Assembly (NCBI RefSeq): GCF_011058215.1
Contig: NZ_JAALFG010000001.1
Coordinates: 1,369,001-1,433,000, forward strand
Length of the DNA: 64,000 nucleotides
Direction of reading: 5' to 3'
Source of the DNA: Devosia aurantiaca
GTDB taxonomy: Bacteria > Pseudomonadota > Alphaproteobacteria > Rhizobiales > Devosiaceae
Positions 49,514 to 58,363 of this stretch are shown here, piece after piece. The position numbers and the translations under genes were made by a program. The notes below the pieces were generated by a model. It saw nothing but the letters and a program-made list of their open reading frames with translations, searched no databases and was not told the DNA's origin. Each line of letters starts with the position of its first letter. Position 1 is the first letter of the stretch.

Positions 49514-50572
49514 ATGGCCCTTTCCCACCGGCCGGTGCCGTCGCGCCCGGTCAGAGCGGTTAGCTGGAGACTTCTGGCCGTCAGAACCCTGACGGCGAGT
49601 GTTGCAGTCTCCCTCGCCTATCTCGGCCTCGCTAGCGGCGCCTTCGGTCCCGGCTCGGACAATGCCGCCGTTGCCATGCTGACCGACAAGCCGGTTGTTG
49701 CTAAAGCCAGCATCAATTTTTCTGCCGGCGCCGATCCCGTCATCACCGGCTCCGTCGACCACCTCTTCGCCAGCGCCAGCTTTACCGGTCCCAACCGGGC
49801 CGAAAAAACCGATCGCGTTCGGCCCGAGGCCGATCCGCTCGCGATCTCGCGCAGCTTCTCCGAAATCCGCACCAAGCTTGCCGCCCTTCGCGGCCCTGCC
49901 GACCCGGCAGCCTTCGGCCAGTCGGGCTTTGCCGCCGCCGATGGCAAGATCGAGGAAGACGGCCCCCGCATGTCGGTGGCATCGCTTCATCCCGGTGCTG
50001 CCGCGGCGCTCGACGCAATCGCCGGCATCGCCCCCACGACCGGTAGCATTACCTCAGACGTGACCATGCCACAGTCGATGCCCGAACAGCTGGCCTATGC
50101 CCGCGCCTCGGCTCCGGCGACCGTGTTCGAACTGCAGGGCGAGCCGATGGCGAACCTGTCGGACAAGGAAATGTGGTGCCTGGCGACGGCGATTTACTTC
50201 GAAGCCCGCGGCGAAAGCTATCGCGGTCAGGTCGCTGTGGCGCAGGTCGTGCTCAACCGCGTCAAGGATCACCGCTATCCCAACACCATCTGCGGCGTGG
50301 TCTTCCAGAACCAGCACAAGCGCAATGCCTGCCAGTTCTCCTTCGCCTGTGACGGCATTTCCGACGCCGTGACCGAAAAGCAGCCTTGGGCGCAGGCCGA
50401 GGAAATTGCCCAGAAGGTGACGAGCGGCGAGCTTTATCTCACCGAAGTGGGTGAAGCGACGCATTACCACGCCACCTATGTTCGCCCCGCCTGGGCGCCG
50501 CGCATGACCAAGCTTACCCAGATTGGCCTGCACGTCTTCTATAAGTTCAAGACCGGCTGGCTCTTCGGTTAG
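49514..50572 (+). CDS. Cell wall hydrolase, SleB family
   Basis: A 352-residue probable peptidoglycan hydrolase. An N-terminal membrane anchor (LLAVRTLTASVAVSLAYLGLA, about 21-41) and an Ala/Pro/Asp linker precede the SleB/Hydrolase_2 domain at about 215-350. Domain landmarks: CLATAIYFEARGESYRGQVA with the catalytic Glu, AQVVLNRVKDHRYPNTICG and CQFSFACDG. The enzyme would act in the periplasm on glycan strands; non-sporulating alphaproteobacteria use such proteins in growth or division. Its stop overlaps the stop of the convergent gene by four bases. Confidence 0.9.
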   Translation: MALSHRPVPSRPVRAVSWRLLAVRTLTASVAVSLAYLGLASGAFGPGSDNAAVAMLTDKPVVAKASINFSAGADPVITGSVDHLFASASFTGPNRAEKTDRVRPEADPLAISRSFSEIRTKLAALRGPADPAAFGQSGFAAADGKIEEDGPRMSVASLHPGAAAALDAIAGIAPTTGSITSDVTMPQSMPEQLAYARASAPATVFELQGEPMANLSDKEMWCLATAIYFEARGESYRGQVAVAQVVLNRVKDHRYPNTICGVVFQNQHKRNACQFSFACDGISDAVTEKQPWAQAEEIAQKVTSGELYLTEVGEATHYHATYVRPAWAPRMTKLTQIGLHVFYKFKTGWLFG

Positions 50573-51012
50573 CGCCAGCGGCTGATCCGGATAAAGGAAT
50601 GGCCGTTATAGGATCCGAACGACGTCCACTTGCCGCGCGACCAGGACGAGAAGAAGAAGTTCTTCTTGGTCACCGGCTCTACGGAAATGCCAGGATACTG
50701 CACATGCGGCGAGGTCATTGCGTCGGTCGAGTACGTACCCGTCGCAGTTGACGCGATCTGGACGTAGGAAACCCGGCCCGCCTCGATCTTCTTGACCGTG
50801 GCGGTGGAGATCGGGTCGGTCGACACCGAGGCGTCGTAATTGACCTCGTAGTAGCGATCATCGAACTTGACCAGTTTGCTGGTGTCAAATCCGGCCGGCA
50901 TTTCGTCGGCGACAGCCTCCAGCACGTAGCCGGGTCCGATCGCATTGATTGCGGTGGCGCAGACGGCACCCAAGGCAATTCCCAACAAAACTTGGCGGGT
51001 CGGCAGGCTCAT
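50569..51012 (-). CDS. Signal-anchored protein of unknown function
   Basis: A 147-residue protein with one N-terminal helix (QVLLGIALGAVCATAINAI) that is a signal anchor or peptide, followed by a small soluble domain with FDDRYYEVNYDASVSTDPIS and ending in an aromatic- and basic-rich stretch (FFFSSWSRGKWTSFGSYNGH). I do not recognise the family. It is convergent with the SleB gene and has its own start with no operon partner in the same direction nearby. Confidence 0.6.
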   Translation of the reverse strand: MSLPTRQVLLGIALGAVCATAINAIGPGYVLEAVADEMPAGFDTSKLVKFDDRYYEVNYDASVSTDPISTATVKKIEAGRVSYVQIASTATGTYSTDAMTSPHVQYPGISVEPVTKKNFFFSSWSRGKWTSFGSYNGHSFIRISRWR

Positions 51013-51121
51013 CGCTTAGTCCCCAAACTGTTCCACATCGGCACGCGGCCTTAACGGATCAGTAACCATCAAGTTTGGGAGCGGCGACGCCTAAGTGAAC
51101 AAAAGGTTAATTTGCACGGGG

Positions 51122-51739
51122 TCAGCGAGCGGGGATGAGGGCGCTAATGGCTTCGAAAGCCGCAATAAATTGGTCATGCGCCTGATGCGTCGGCCAGGGG
51201 CGGATCAGCCGCTCGAAATTGTCGACTTCGAAGGCTTCCTGGGCCGGCGTGCCGAAGAGCCGGCGCGCTTCGGGCGGTTCGAAACCGGCAAGATTGGTGG
51301 CCTCGAAGAACGCGGCTTCCTGATCGGCTTTCTTGACCAGCTTGCCGATGGCGCCGGGCATGGTGGCGGGCAGCGAGAAGCGGAGGTAAATGGCCGCCAG
51401 CAAACCTTTTTCGACCTCCTTGTAGCTGCCGCCGATCACTGCCTTGAAGGGCGAGATCATGTCGCCGACGACATATTCGGGGGCGTCGTGGAGGAGACAC
51501 TGAAGCTGCGCCGCAGGGCCGGCTTCGGGATTGGCGGCGCGGAAAAGTTCGAGCACGAGGACGGAGTGCTGCGCGACGGAAAAGGGATAGTCGCCGGAGG
51601 TCTGGCCATTCCAGCGGGCGACGCGGGCAAGGCCGTGGGCGATGTCGGAAAGCTCCACATCGACCGGCGAGGGGTTCAGAATATCGAGGCGGCGGCCCGA
51701 CAGCATGCGCTGCCAGGCACGGGAGCTTTGACGTGTCAT
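51122..51739 (-). CDS. HD-domain phosphohydrolase, YfbR-like
   Basis: A 205-residue HD-domain protein related to the YfbR 5'-nucleotidase family. Metal ligands: His in FSVAQHSVLVLEL, HD in LLHDAPEYVVGD, and Asp in KKADQEAAFFEA. Predicted to hydrolyse a nucleotide phosphate; the substrate is uncertain. It lies on the minus strand between the unknown protein and ygfZ, with about 70 bases to the latter and no overlap. Confidence 0.88.
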   Translation of the reverse strand: MTRQSSRAWQRMLSGRRLDILNPSPVDVELSDIAHGLARVARWNGQTSGDYPFSVAQHSVLVLELFRAANPEAGPAAQLQCLLHDAPEYVVGDMISPFKAVIGGSYKEVEKGLLAAIYLRFSLPATMPGAIGKLVKKADQEAAFFEATNLAGFEPPEARRLFGTPAQEAFEVDNFERLIRPWPTHQAHDQFIAAFEAISALIPAR

Positions 51740-51808
51740 GTGAGCCAGAAGTGCCAGATCGCTGTGAGCGCCGACATTAGCAAATGACGTCGATTCTGGA
51801 ACGAGGAG

Positions 51809-52610
51809 CTACTCTTCTGCGGCAGTATCGCCGAATTGGTAGGTGGCCCAGGCAGGGAGGGCGATTTCGACGGGTTTGCCGTCCACTGTGACGGCCTTTG
51901 GATCGCTGATGCGGTCGAGGCGGATGATCGCGACGGCGCCACCATCGACGACCTGGCCCACCGTGCCGGCCTCTCGCCCGTTCGCCGCAATAGCAGAGCC
52001 GGTTGGAGCGTCGATGTCGTAAACGATCACCGGGCGGCGCCGAGCGGTGCCGCGATGCTTCATGCGGGAGACGACTTCCTGGCCGACATAGCAGCCCTTG
52101 GCGAAGTCGATGCCGCCCAGGATGTCCATGCCGATATCGTGGGCGAAAGTGTCGTTGGCAGGGAAGTCATTGCCCTGGTGCAGGATGCCGGAGGCGATGC
52201 GGGCCCGGTGATATTGGGTGTCGTCGGCGACCCAATCGGCTGTTTGCTCGACCGGGGCGATGACGCGGAAGCCAAGATCCCGGTCGCGGTCGCCGGCATC
52301 AGTGGAGAAGCCGACGCGATGTGTGGCGCGGAGGTCTTCGATCTCGACTTTGGCGCGTAGCTTGTACATGCGCATGCGCTTAAAGAAGTCGTCGGCAACG
52401 GATTGGTGGACGTCGAGCCAAAGCCCGCCGTCGGCAAAACTCGCGAGGCCTTCGGCAAGAATCTTGCCCTGAGGTGACAGCAGCGCCCACCAGGCGGCGG
52501 TGCCGGCTTCGGTCGGGATCTGGCCGGTGACGACATCGTTGATGAGGCGGTGCGCGTCCTCGCCCGAGAAGCGGAAACACGGCGCGGTCGGCGCGAAGGT
52601 AGGTGGTCAT
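51809..52610 (-). CDS. ygfZ: YgfZ/CAF17-type folate-binding protein (frame break near 52573)
   Basis: About 266 residues, GcvT-like fold. YgfZ proteins help maintain Fe-S clusters through folate binding. The hallmark KGCYVGQEVVSRMKHRGTAR is present, and the N-terminal part restored by removing one base at 52573-52574 reads TTYLRADRAVF then RFSGEDAHRLINDVVTGQ. As printed the first frame fails after 12 residues. ATG 52610 is set by that reconstruction. Divergent from pyrC with an 80-base gap. Confidence 0.9.
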
Positions 52611-52690
52611 GGCTTGCCTCGTTGCCTTGTTGCTTTTGTCGTGTAGGGCGCTCTACAAACCCGACACATCACGCAACAGGATCACGAGAC

Positions 52691-53966
52691 ATGGCGCAGT
52701 ACGATACCATTTTTCAAGAACGCCACCGTGGTCAACCAGGACGGCGAGGGGCTGGCGGACATCGCTGTGCGTGACGGCAAGATCGCGGCGTTGGGCACGA
52801 TCGAGGGCTCGGCCGCCGAGGTGGTGGACTGCAAGGGGCTGCATATCCTGCCCGGCGTCATCGACACTCAGGTGCATTTTCGAGAGCCAGGCCTGACGCA
52901 CAAGGAAGACCTCGAGTCGGGGTCGCTCGGCGCGGTGATGGGCGGGGTGACGGGCGTCTTCGAAATGCCCAACACCAATCCGCTGACCACGACGCGCGAG
53001 ACCTTCGAGGCCAAGATCGCGGCAGGCACCAACCGCATGCATTGCGACTTCGCCTTCTACATCGGCGGCACTCATGAAAATGTCGGCGAACTGGCCACGC
53101 TCGAAAAACTGCCCGGCTGTGCCGGCGTGAAGGTCTTCATGGGCTCGTCCACGGGCTCGCTCCTGGTGCAGGACGATGCCGGGGTGGAAGCGATCCTGCG
53201 CGCGATCTCCCGCCGCGCCGCCTTCCACTCCGAAGACGAGTATATGCTCGAAGAGCTCAAGCATCTGCGTGTGCCGGGCGACCCGTCCAGCCACCCGGTC
53301 TGGCGCTCGCCGGAAGTGGCGATGAGCTGCACGACGCGGCTGGTCAACCTGGCGCGCAAGACCGGCAAGCGCATCCACGTGCTCCATATCTCGACCAAGG
53401 AAGAGATGGTCTACCTCGCCGACCACAAGGACGTGGCGAGCGTCGAGGTGACGCCGCACCATCTGACGCTGGACGAGACGGCTTATACGCGGCTCGGCAC
53501 TTATGCCCAGATGAACCCGCCTGTGCGCGATAAGGCGCATCGCGAAGGCATCTGGAGGGGCGTCGCCAATGGCGTTGCCGACATTTTGGGCTCCGACCAC
53601 GCCCCGCACACGCGCGAGGAAAAAGACCATCCCTATCCGCAAAGCCATTCGGGCATGACGGGCGTGCAGACGCTGGTGCCGACCATGCTGGATCACGTCA
53701 ATGCCGGGCGGCTGTCGCTGCAGCGGTTCGTGGATATGACCAGTGCGGGTCCGAACCGGCTGTTCGGCATTGCCGGCAAGGGGCGGATTGCGGTGGGGTA
53801 TGATGCCGATTTGACGGTAGTGGATCTAAAACGCCGCGAGACCATCACCAATGACTGGATCCGCAGCCGCGCCGGCTGGACGCCCTATGATGGGGTGACG
53901 GTTACCGGCTGGCCAGTTGGCACGGTGGTGCGTGGCAAGACGGTGATGTGGCAGGGGAGTTGGTGA
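52691..53966 (+). CDS. pyrC: Dihydroorotase (frame break at 52710-52714)
   Basis: About 425 residues; amidohydrolase barrel of pyrimidine synthesis. Metal-site HxH in DTQVHFREPGLTHKEDLESG, carboxylated Lys in GVKVFMGSSTG, and SDHAPHT with the catalytic Asp. A class I dihydroorotase is the likeliest identity; allantoinase cannot be excluded as both share this fold. A five-T run at 52710-52714 should be four so that MAQYDTIF joins KNATVVNQDGEG. Start ATG 52691. A conserved end (GKTVMWQGSW) closes it; family C repeats follow. Confidence 0.88.
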
Positions 53967-54020
53967 CCCCCAGCCAGGGGCAGCCGATGCGGTTTTTGGA
54001 GGCGCTGGCGGGGTAAGGGA

Positions 54021-54143
54021 AGGCCCCCTCACCCGCCGCTACGCGGCGACCTCTCCCCTAAGGAGAGGTGAAGAGGGTTCAGAGTCGCAAAGCGACACCT
54101 CTCCCTCTGGGGGAGAGGTCGGCCGAAGGCCGGGTGAGGGGCC
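54021..54143. repeat. Palindromic intergenic element, family C, copy 1
   Basis: Arms GGCCCCCTCACCCGCC ... CCTCTCCCCTAAGGAGAGGTG (54021-54071) and ACCTCTCCCTCTGGGGGAGAGGT ... CCGGGTGAGGGGCC (54096-54143) are inverted to each other, with local hairpins in each arm and a 24-base centre. A related composite lies at 54882-55008. Confidence 0.82.
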
Positions 54144-54151
54144 TGCTCGAT

Positions 54152-54430
54152 CTACTGCAGAATCCGGTCGAGATTGTATTCCCCGCTGCGGATGCGGTCG
54201 GGGAGTTGAGCGACGAGGTCGGCGGTGGCTTCGTCGCCGTGCTGGCGCACGAAGGTGGCAAGGGCGGCAAAAAGCGAGGCGTGGGCGAGCGCTGCGGTTT
54301 CGACGCCGTCTTCTTCGGCTTCGTTCCAGGCTTCGGCCAGGTACTCGAGGGCCAGCTGGCGCTCGGCTTGGCCAAGATCAAACGGTCCTTGCCCGGAGGC
54401 TGGCGAGAAGAGGGATTTGGTCGTGCTCAT
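54152..54430 (-). CDS. Small conserved-type protein of unknown function
   Basis: A 92-residue, acidic, helix-rich soluble protein (LALEYLAEAWNEAEEDGVET, LAHASLFAALATFVRQHGD). No signal peptide or membrane segment and no domain I can name. Its stop abuts the end of the family C element. The next gene upstream on the same strand is the TIGR02301 protein, 78 bases away. Confidence 0.62.
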   Translation of the reverse strand: MSTTKSLFSPASGQGPFDLGQAERQLALEYLAEAWNEAEEDGVETAALAHASLFAALATFVRQHGDEATADLVAQLPDRIRSGEYNLDRILQ

Positions 54431-54508
54431 GGGAAGGGCATATCATGGGATAACGGCCGCCGCGCGCGAGAAGTAACCCGAAGGTTAATGCCGCATCAGC
54501 AATTGCGG

Positions 54509-54892
54509 CTATTCTGCGAAGCGGGTGTGGATCTCGCGGGCGAGCTTTTGCGCTTCGGTGAGGAGGCGGGTCAGCGCCTCGCGCGAGGCGGGCGTGCACT
54601 GTTTGTGGAAACGGGAAAAGGCCGTATAGCCGCCGTTGAAGGCACCGGCGAGCCGCTGGCGGCGGTCGTCGTCGGGCTCGTCGAGGGCGATGAGTTCGCC
54701 CATTTGTTCGCGCCAGTCCTCGACGCCCGCTTCGCAGAGCGGCTGCAGGTAGTAAAGGCTGCCCATGATCTCGGCGAGCCGCTCCATCTGCCGCTGGTAG
54801 GGCGGGTCGATGGCGAGGGCGGGGGCCGTGAGGGAGATGGCTAAAACTAGAGCAGTGAGGAGGCGCTTGAAGGTTGACCGAAAAGCCCCCAC
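54509..54892 (-). CDS. TIGR02301 family secreted protein
   Basis: A 127-residue exported protein. A signal peptide (LLTALVLAISLTAPALA, ends about residue 27) precedes the family core PPYQRQMERLAEIMGSLYYL, with Cys in QPLCEAG and HKQCTPASRE. TIGR02301 is an alphaproteobacterial family of unknown role, often found next to a Nudix gene, as here. The second family C element lies at its 5' side. Confidence 0.85.
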   Translation of the reverse strand: MGAFRSTFKRLLTALVLAISLTAPALAIDPPYQRQMERLAEIMGSLYYLQPLCEAGVEDWREQMGELIALDEPDDDRRQRLAGAFNGGYTAFSRFHKQCTPASREALTRLLTEAQKLAREIHTRFAE

Positions 54893-55008
54893 CCGACCTC
54901 CCCGTAAGGCGAGGGAGGAGCCGCATCGAGTATGTTGCTAGATGTGTGGCGTGCTCGGGCCGAACTCCTCCCCCGCCTTACGGGCGAGGTGGGGTAGGGG
55001 CTGCGCAA
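54882..55008. repeat. Palindromic intergenic element, family C, copy 2
   Basis: Arms AGCCCCCACCCGACCTCCCC ... GAGGGAGGAG (54882-54920) and CTCCTCCCCCGCCTTACGGG ... GGGTAGGGGCT (54966-55003) are inverted to each other around a 45-base centre. Same design as 54021-54143 but with different core sequence. It covers the start of the TIGR02301 gene (its ATG is inside the left arm). Confidence 0.78.
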
Positions 55009-55045
55009 GGCGGGAGGGTCGACGTTGGAACTCATGATCCGCTCT

Positions 55046-55447
55046 CTACCAGCTTTGGCCCAGAACCTTGAAGCATTCTCTGATCACGTCATCGAGGCGC
55101 GACGTGGTGCGCAGGGCATGAACCATGCTCGGATCGGCCCACATATGAGCCGAGATTTCATCGGACTGGCGCAGGACGCCCGAAAAGTCGCTGGTGACGA
55201 ATATGGCGAGGCGATACTCGCCCTCGCGGCCTAGCGCCTGTTGCATGACCAGCTTTGGATTGCGAATGGCAATGGAGAGCTCTTCCTGCAATTCGCGGGC
55301 GGCGCATTGCTCGATGGTCTCGCCTGGCTCGAGCCGGCCGCCGGGAAAGGTCCAAAGGTTCTGGTAGGGCGCGTAGGCGCGCTTGATCAGGAGGATCTTG
55401 CCTTCGCGGACAAGACCGACGCTGGCAGCATTGGGGAGGTCGGTCAT
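55046..55447 (-). CDS. Nudix hydrolase
   Basis: A 133-residue Nudix enzyme. The box GX5EX7REUXEEXGU is seen as GGRLEPGETIEQCAARELQE followed by ELSI, and the strand SVGLVREGKILLIKRA opens the fold. These enzymes hydrolyse nucleoside diphosphate derivatives such as ADP-ribose or oxidised nucleotides. Same strand as TIGR02301 and separated from it by the family C element. Divergent from the SRAP gene by about 60 bases. Confidence 0.92.
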   Translation of the reverse strand: MTDLPNAASVGLVREGKILLIKRAYAPYQNLWTFPGGRLEPGETIEQCAARELQEELSIAIRNPKLVMQQALGREGEYRLAIFVTSDFSGVLRQSDEISAHMWADPSMVHALRTTSRLDDVIRECFKVLGQSW

Positions 55448-55509
55448 GGCAGCCGGTTTGCGATTCGTGTCCTAAGACATTACCTGTCCAAGGGTGAAGG
55501 AGACATGCC

Positions 55510-56249
55510 ATGTGTGGCCGCTACGCCTCGACATTGCCGCCCGAAATGATGGTCGAGCTGTTCAAGCTCTTAAAGAGCATCGATGTCGTGCCGCGCTTCA
55601 ACATCGCGCCGACGCAACCTGTGGTCGGCATTTGGGAGGCCGAGGGCCGGCGCGAGCCGCATTTTGCGCGCTGGGGCCTGGTGCCCGGCTGGGTCAAGGA
55701 TCCGCGCGAGTTCCCGCTTCTGGTCAATGCGCGCGCCGAGGGCATGGAGAGCAAGCCCGCTTTTCGCGATGCTCTCAAGCACGGTCGCTGCATCGTTCCT
55801 GCCAGCGGCTATTACGAATGGCATACTGGGCCGGACAAGCGAAAGCAGCCCTATTACATTACGCGTGCCGACGGAAAGCCGATGGCGCTGGCCGGCCTTT
55901 ATGCCACCTGGTCGGGACCGAACGGGGAAGAGGTGGATAGCCTTGCCACCATCACCGTCGCGGCCAATCCGCAGCTCTCGGTGATCCACGATCGCATGCC
56001 GGCAATCTTGCTGGACGAGGAAGCCCAGGATGCCTGGCTCAACGTACGGGATGTACGCGCCAGGAAGCCGCGCAGCTGGCATTGCCGCTCGAAGACGGCG
56101 TGCTGCAGTTTCATCCGGTCTCGATGCGGGTGAACTCGGCACGGGACGACGATCCTGATCTGCTCGCGCCCGTGATCCTGGAAGAGTTCGTGCCAGCGCC
56201 ACCAAAAATGAAAAAAGCCGCAGGCGGCGGGCAGCTCGATCTCTTCTAG
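55510..56249 (+). CDS. SOS response-associated peptidase, SRAP/YedK (frame break near 56054)
   Basis: About 246 residues. Forms a covalent link with abasic sites in single-stranded DNA through Cys2 (MCGRYA). Other site residues: the Glu in SGYYEWHT and the His in LSVIHDRMPAIL. As printed, the frame leaves the family after LNVRDV; one base added near 56054 gives TRQEAAQLALPLEDG then LQFHPVSMRVNSARDDDP and ends QLDLF at TAG 56249. Full length then matches YedK/HMCES. A short palindrome follows. Confidence 0.9.
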
Positions 56250-56252
56250 CGA

Positions 56253-56287
56253 AAGGGTGACCCCCGCCGAGGCGGGGGTCGACACCT
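56253..56287. repeat. Short palindrome after the SRAP gene
   Basis: GGTGACCCCCGCCGAGGCGGGGGTC forms a strong hairpin (stem ACCCCCGCC / GGCGGGGGT, 3-base loop). It may serve as terminator for one or both flanking genes. Resembles the GATCCCCGCC-type palindrome at 39852-39872. Confidence 0.72.
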
Positions 56288-56902
56288 TTAGTTCGACGTG
56301 GTCGTGGTCGTCGAGGTCGATGCGCCGGCATCGGTGCTCGTCGAGTCTGTGCTGGTCGAGCCGCCAGCGGCCGCCGCGCCATTGCCGGCAGCATCATCAG
56401 CACCGGCGGAGGTGAAACCGCCAAGGTTGCAGTCCTCAAGCGTGATGGTCGAGACGTTAAGCGTCGAGAAATCGATGTTGCCGACCGGGCTCGATCCCAC
56501 GCCGCCGCCGGCATTGGCGCCGACATCGGTGCTGGTATCCGACCCAGCCGTGGCGCCAGCGGCGTCGGTGGCCGTGGTGGTGGCGGTCGATGTTGCAGCA
56601 TTAGCGTCGCTGGCCATGCCGGTGGTGACCCCGGCAGCATCGGTGGAGGTGGACGTGGTCGCAGCCGCATCGCTGCCCGTCGAGCCACTCGTGCTGCTGT
56701 CGCTTGATGTCGTCGCGCCGGCATCGGTCGATGCACCGGCAGCGTTTTGCTCATTGTAGAGCACATCGCACTGGGCCTGGATCTTGGCGACCTGATCCTC
56801 CGGCACAGGCACTTCGCGGAAGGTGTAATCTTGCTGCGCAAAAGCCGGGCTGGCGAGCGCAAGGCCGAAAACGGCCACCGATTTAAGCAGGTTCTTGTTC
56901 AT
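56288..56902 (-). CDS. Secreted Ser/Thr/Ala/Gly-rich low-complexity protein
   Basis: A 204-residue exported protein. The signal peptide is residues 1-22 (MNKNLLKSVAVFGLALASPA). A short ordered stretch follows (YTFREVPVPEDQVAKIQAQC), then about 75 residues of Asp/Ser/Thr/Ala repeats. A second ordered section (GNIDFSTLNVSTITLEDCNL) is followed by another Ser/Thr/Gly tail ending STTTTTSN. Two cysteines frame the low-complexity linker and could pair. No family recognised; the design suggests an envelope or extracellular linker protein. Confidence 0.68.
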   Translation of the reverse strand: MNKNLLKSVAVFGLALASPAFAQQDYTFREVPVPEDQVAKIQAQCDVLYNEQNAAGASTDAGATTSSDSSTSGSTGSDAAATTSTSTDAAGVTTGMASDANAATSTATTTATDAAGATAGSDTSTDVGANAGGGVGSSPVGNIDFSTLNVSTITLEDCNLGGFTSAGADDAAGNGAAAAGGSTSTDSTSTDAGASTSTTTTTSN

Positions 56903-56992
56903 GTGAGACTCCTCTTCTCATGGGCTTCTGCCTGGGGGAGCCAACGAGCAAGTATTGCGCCGGTTGCCGAGGATAACCCATCAACTTTAGAC

Positions 56993-57556
56993 CTAGACTC
57001 CGATGTCAAAGTATCCGAGCGCGTCGCCGATCGCTTCTTCTTCATAGCCGAGGTGACTGAGAAGGACGCGTTCGAGGGCGCGATAGACTTCCACCGCATC
57101 GTCGAATTTTTCGCGCGATGGCGCGTCGGCGAGCGCGATAAGAGCGTCGATCAGGCTTTCCAGCAGCTGGTGCACGACCACGTGCTCGGCTTCGAGACGG
57201 TCGGCAATGGCCTTGAAGGCCGGACTTTGCGCGCGGATGGAGGGGAACAGGGCCTGGTCTTCGATCGAGTGATGGCCGTGGACGAACTGGCAATATTGCC
57301 CGCAGAGCGTGCCAAAGCGGCGATAATTGGTGACCATGACGAGGTCGGCAGTCTCGGCCTTGACCTCTTCGGCGCTGGCCTTGCCCTCGGCGGCGCGTTC
57401 GATCAGGCGGCCAAGGGTCACCATGTTGTCGCGCAGATGATCGTGGATCATCTTGAGATGCTGGCCAGGCAGCTTTTGCCTTTCGGTAATACCGGGCAGG
57501 GCGGGGATCGGCGGACGGGTGGCGTCGTCGAAGAACTGAATATCTTTAAGCAACAT
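56993..57556 (-). CDS. Hemerythrin HHE cation-binding protein
   Basis: A 187-residue four-helix hemerythrin-like protein. Likely metal ligands: HLKMIHDHLRDNM near 28-40, the FVHGHHSIEDQALFP stretch (H, HxxxE), and EAEHVVVHQLLESLI plus LSHLGYEEEAIGDAL. It would bind a di-iron centre and sense or buffer oxygen, iron or NO. ATG 57556 is preferred; the frame runs on to a TTG at 57649 but this would overlap the neighbouring control region. Divergent from the Phd/PIN pair. Confidence 0.83.
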   Translation of the reverse strand: MLLKDIQFFDDATRPPIPALPGITERQKLPGQHLKMIHDHLRDNMVTLGRLIERAAEGKASAEEVKAETADLVMVTNYRRFGTLCGQYCQFVHGHHSIEDQALFPSIRAQSPAFKAIADRLEAEHVVVHQLLESLIDALIALADAPSREKFDDAVEVYRALERVLLSHLGYEEEAIGDALGYFDIGV

Positions 57557-57669
57557 GGGCGGTAGATGGGTCGCTCGGGCGGGACGATCAAGAAGGCACA
57601 CGGGGGTGACCTTCTTGCCCTTGAACGGTTCAAGGCCTATGTTAGCCAAGCTTAGCTAAGGAGCCTTCG

Positions 57670-57990
57670 ATGAGCACGGTCAACATGCTGCAGGCCAAGA
57701 CGCAGCTTTCAAAGCTTGTGGAAGCGGTCGAAAGCGGCGCCGAGGAAGAGATCATCATCGCCCGCAACGGGAAGCCTGCGGCGCGTCTGGTGCCGATTGC
57801 GGCGAAAAAGAAGATCCGCCTAGGGCTGGCTGAGGGAAAGTACGACATCTCTATGTGGACCGATCCCGAGGTTCGGCATGCGGAAAATATCGCGATGTTG
57901 GAGGCAAGCATAGCACGGGATGAAGAGGTTCTTCGTGCGCTTGAAGAAAAGGATGCTGGCCAGCAGGGTGATGATGCGGCTTCTGCTTGA
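57670..57990 (+). CDS. Phd/YefM-type antitoxin
   Basis: A 106-residue antitoxin. The Phd DNA-binding N-terminus reads VNMLQAKTQLSKLVEAVESG and then IIIARNGKPAARLVPI, the family hallmark. A longer acidic C-terminus (EEVLRALEEKDAGQQGDDAASA region) would block the toxin. AAGGAG is five bases before ATG 57670. Its end overlaps the start of the PIN gene by about 20 bases. Regulates its own promoter in known cases. Confidence 0.9.
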   Translation: MSTVNMLQAKTQLSKLVEAVESGAEEEIIIARNGKPAARLVPIAAKKKIRLGLAEGKYDISMWTDPEVRHAENIAMLEASIARDEEVLRALEEKDAGQQGDDAASA

Positions 57991-58363
57991 TACTCATGTT
58001 GCAGTGTGGAGCGTTGCGTTACCCAGTCGGCTGCCGCAACAGATACGTAGAAAGATTGAACGTGCTCAGGGAAGTACGTTTGTTTCGGCAGTAAGTCTGT
58101 GGGAGATTTCCATCAAGGCAGGTCTGGGCCGCAACAATGCGTTCCCGTTCAATGCCGAGACGGCACTGATGCAGTTTCAGTTGGCGGGCTTTGCTATTTT
58201 GGATGTGACAGCCGCCCACGCAGTCTCAGTCGGCGCAGTGGCGATATATCACGGTGATCCGTTTGACCGCTTGATCCTGGCTCAGGCGCTGTCTGAACCG
58301 ATGAGCCTTGTCACCCATGACGCAGCACTGTCGCGCTACAGCGACACCGTCATCACCTGGTGA
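57971..58363 (+). CDS. PIN-domain toxin paired with a Phd antitoxin
   Basis: A 130-residue PIN ribonuclease. Acidic site residues are in LLLDTHVAVWSV, the Glu of SLWEISIKAGLG, and DPFDRLILAQAL, with VTHDAALSRY near the end. ATG 57971 or the next ATG (57974) is the start; both overlap the antitoxin. The family is COG3744-like by sequence feel and usually pairs with Phd. It is convergent with the FAD oxidase, its stop touching that gene's stop. Confidence 0.88.
   Translation: MMRLLLDTHVAVWSVALPSRLPQQIRRKIERAQGSTFVSAVSLWEISIKAGLGRNNAFPFNAETALMQFQLAGFAILDVTAAHAVSVGAVAIYHGDPFDRLILAQALSEPMSLVTHDAALSRYSDTVITW

Noticed and set aside
52653..53696. A 347-codon minus-strand frame inside pyrC
   Set aside because: Antisense shadow of a conserved amidohydrolase.
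54021..55008. CRISPR array
   Set aside because: The repeats are inverted arms with self-complementary cores, not evenly spaced direct repeats with unique spacers, and no cas gene is present.
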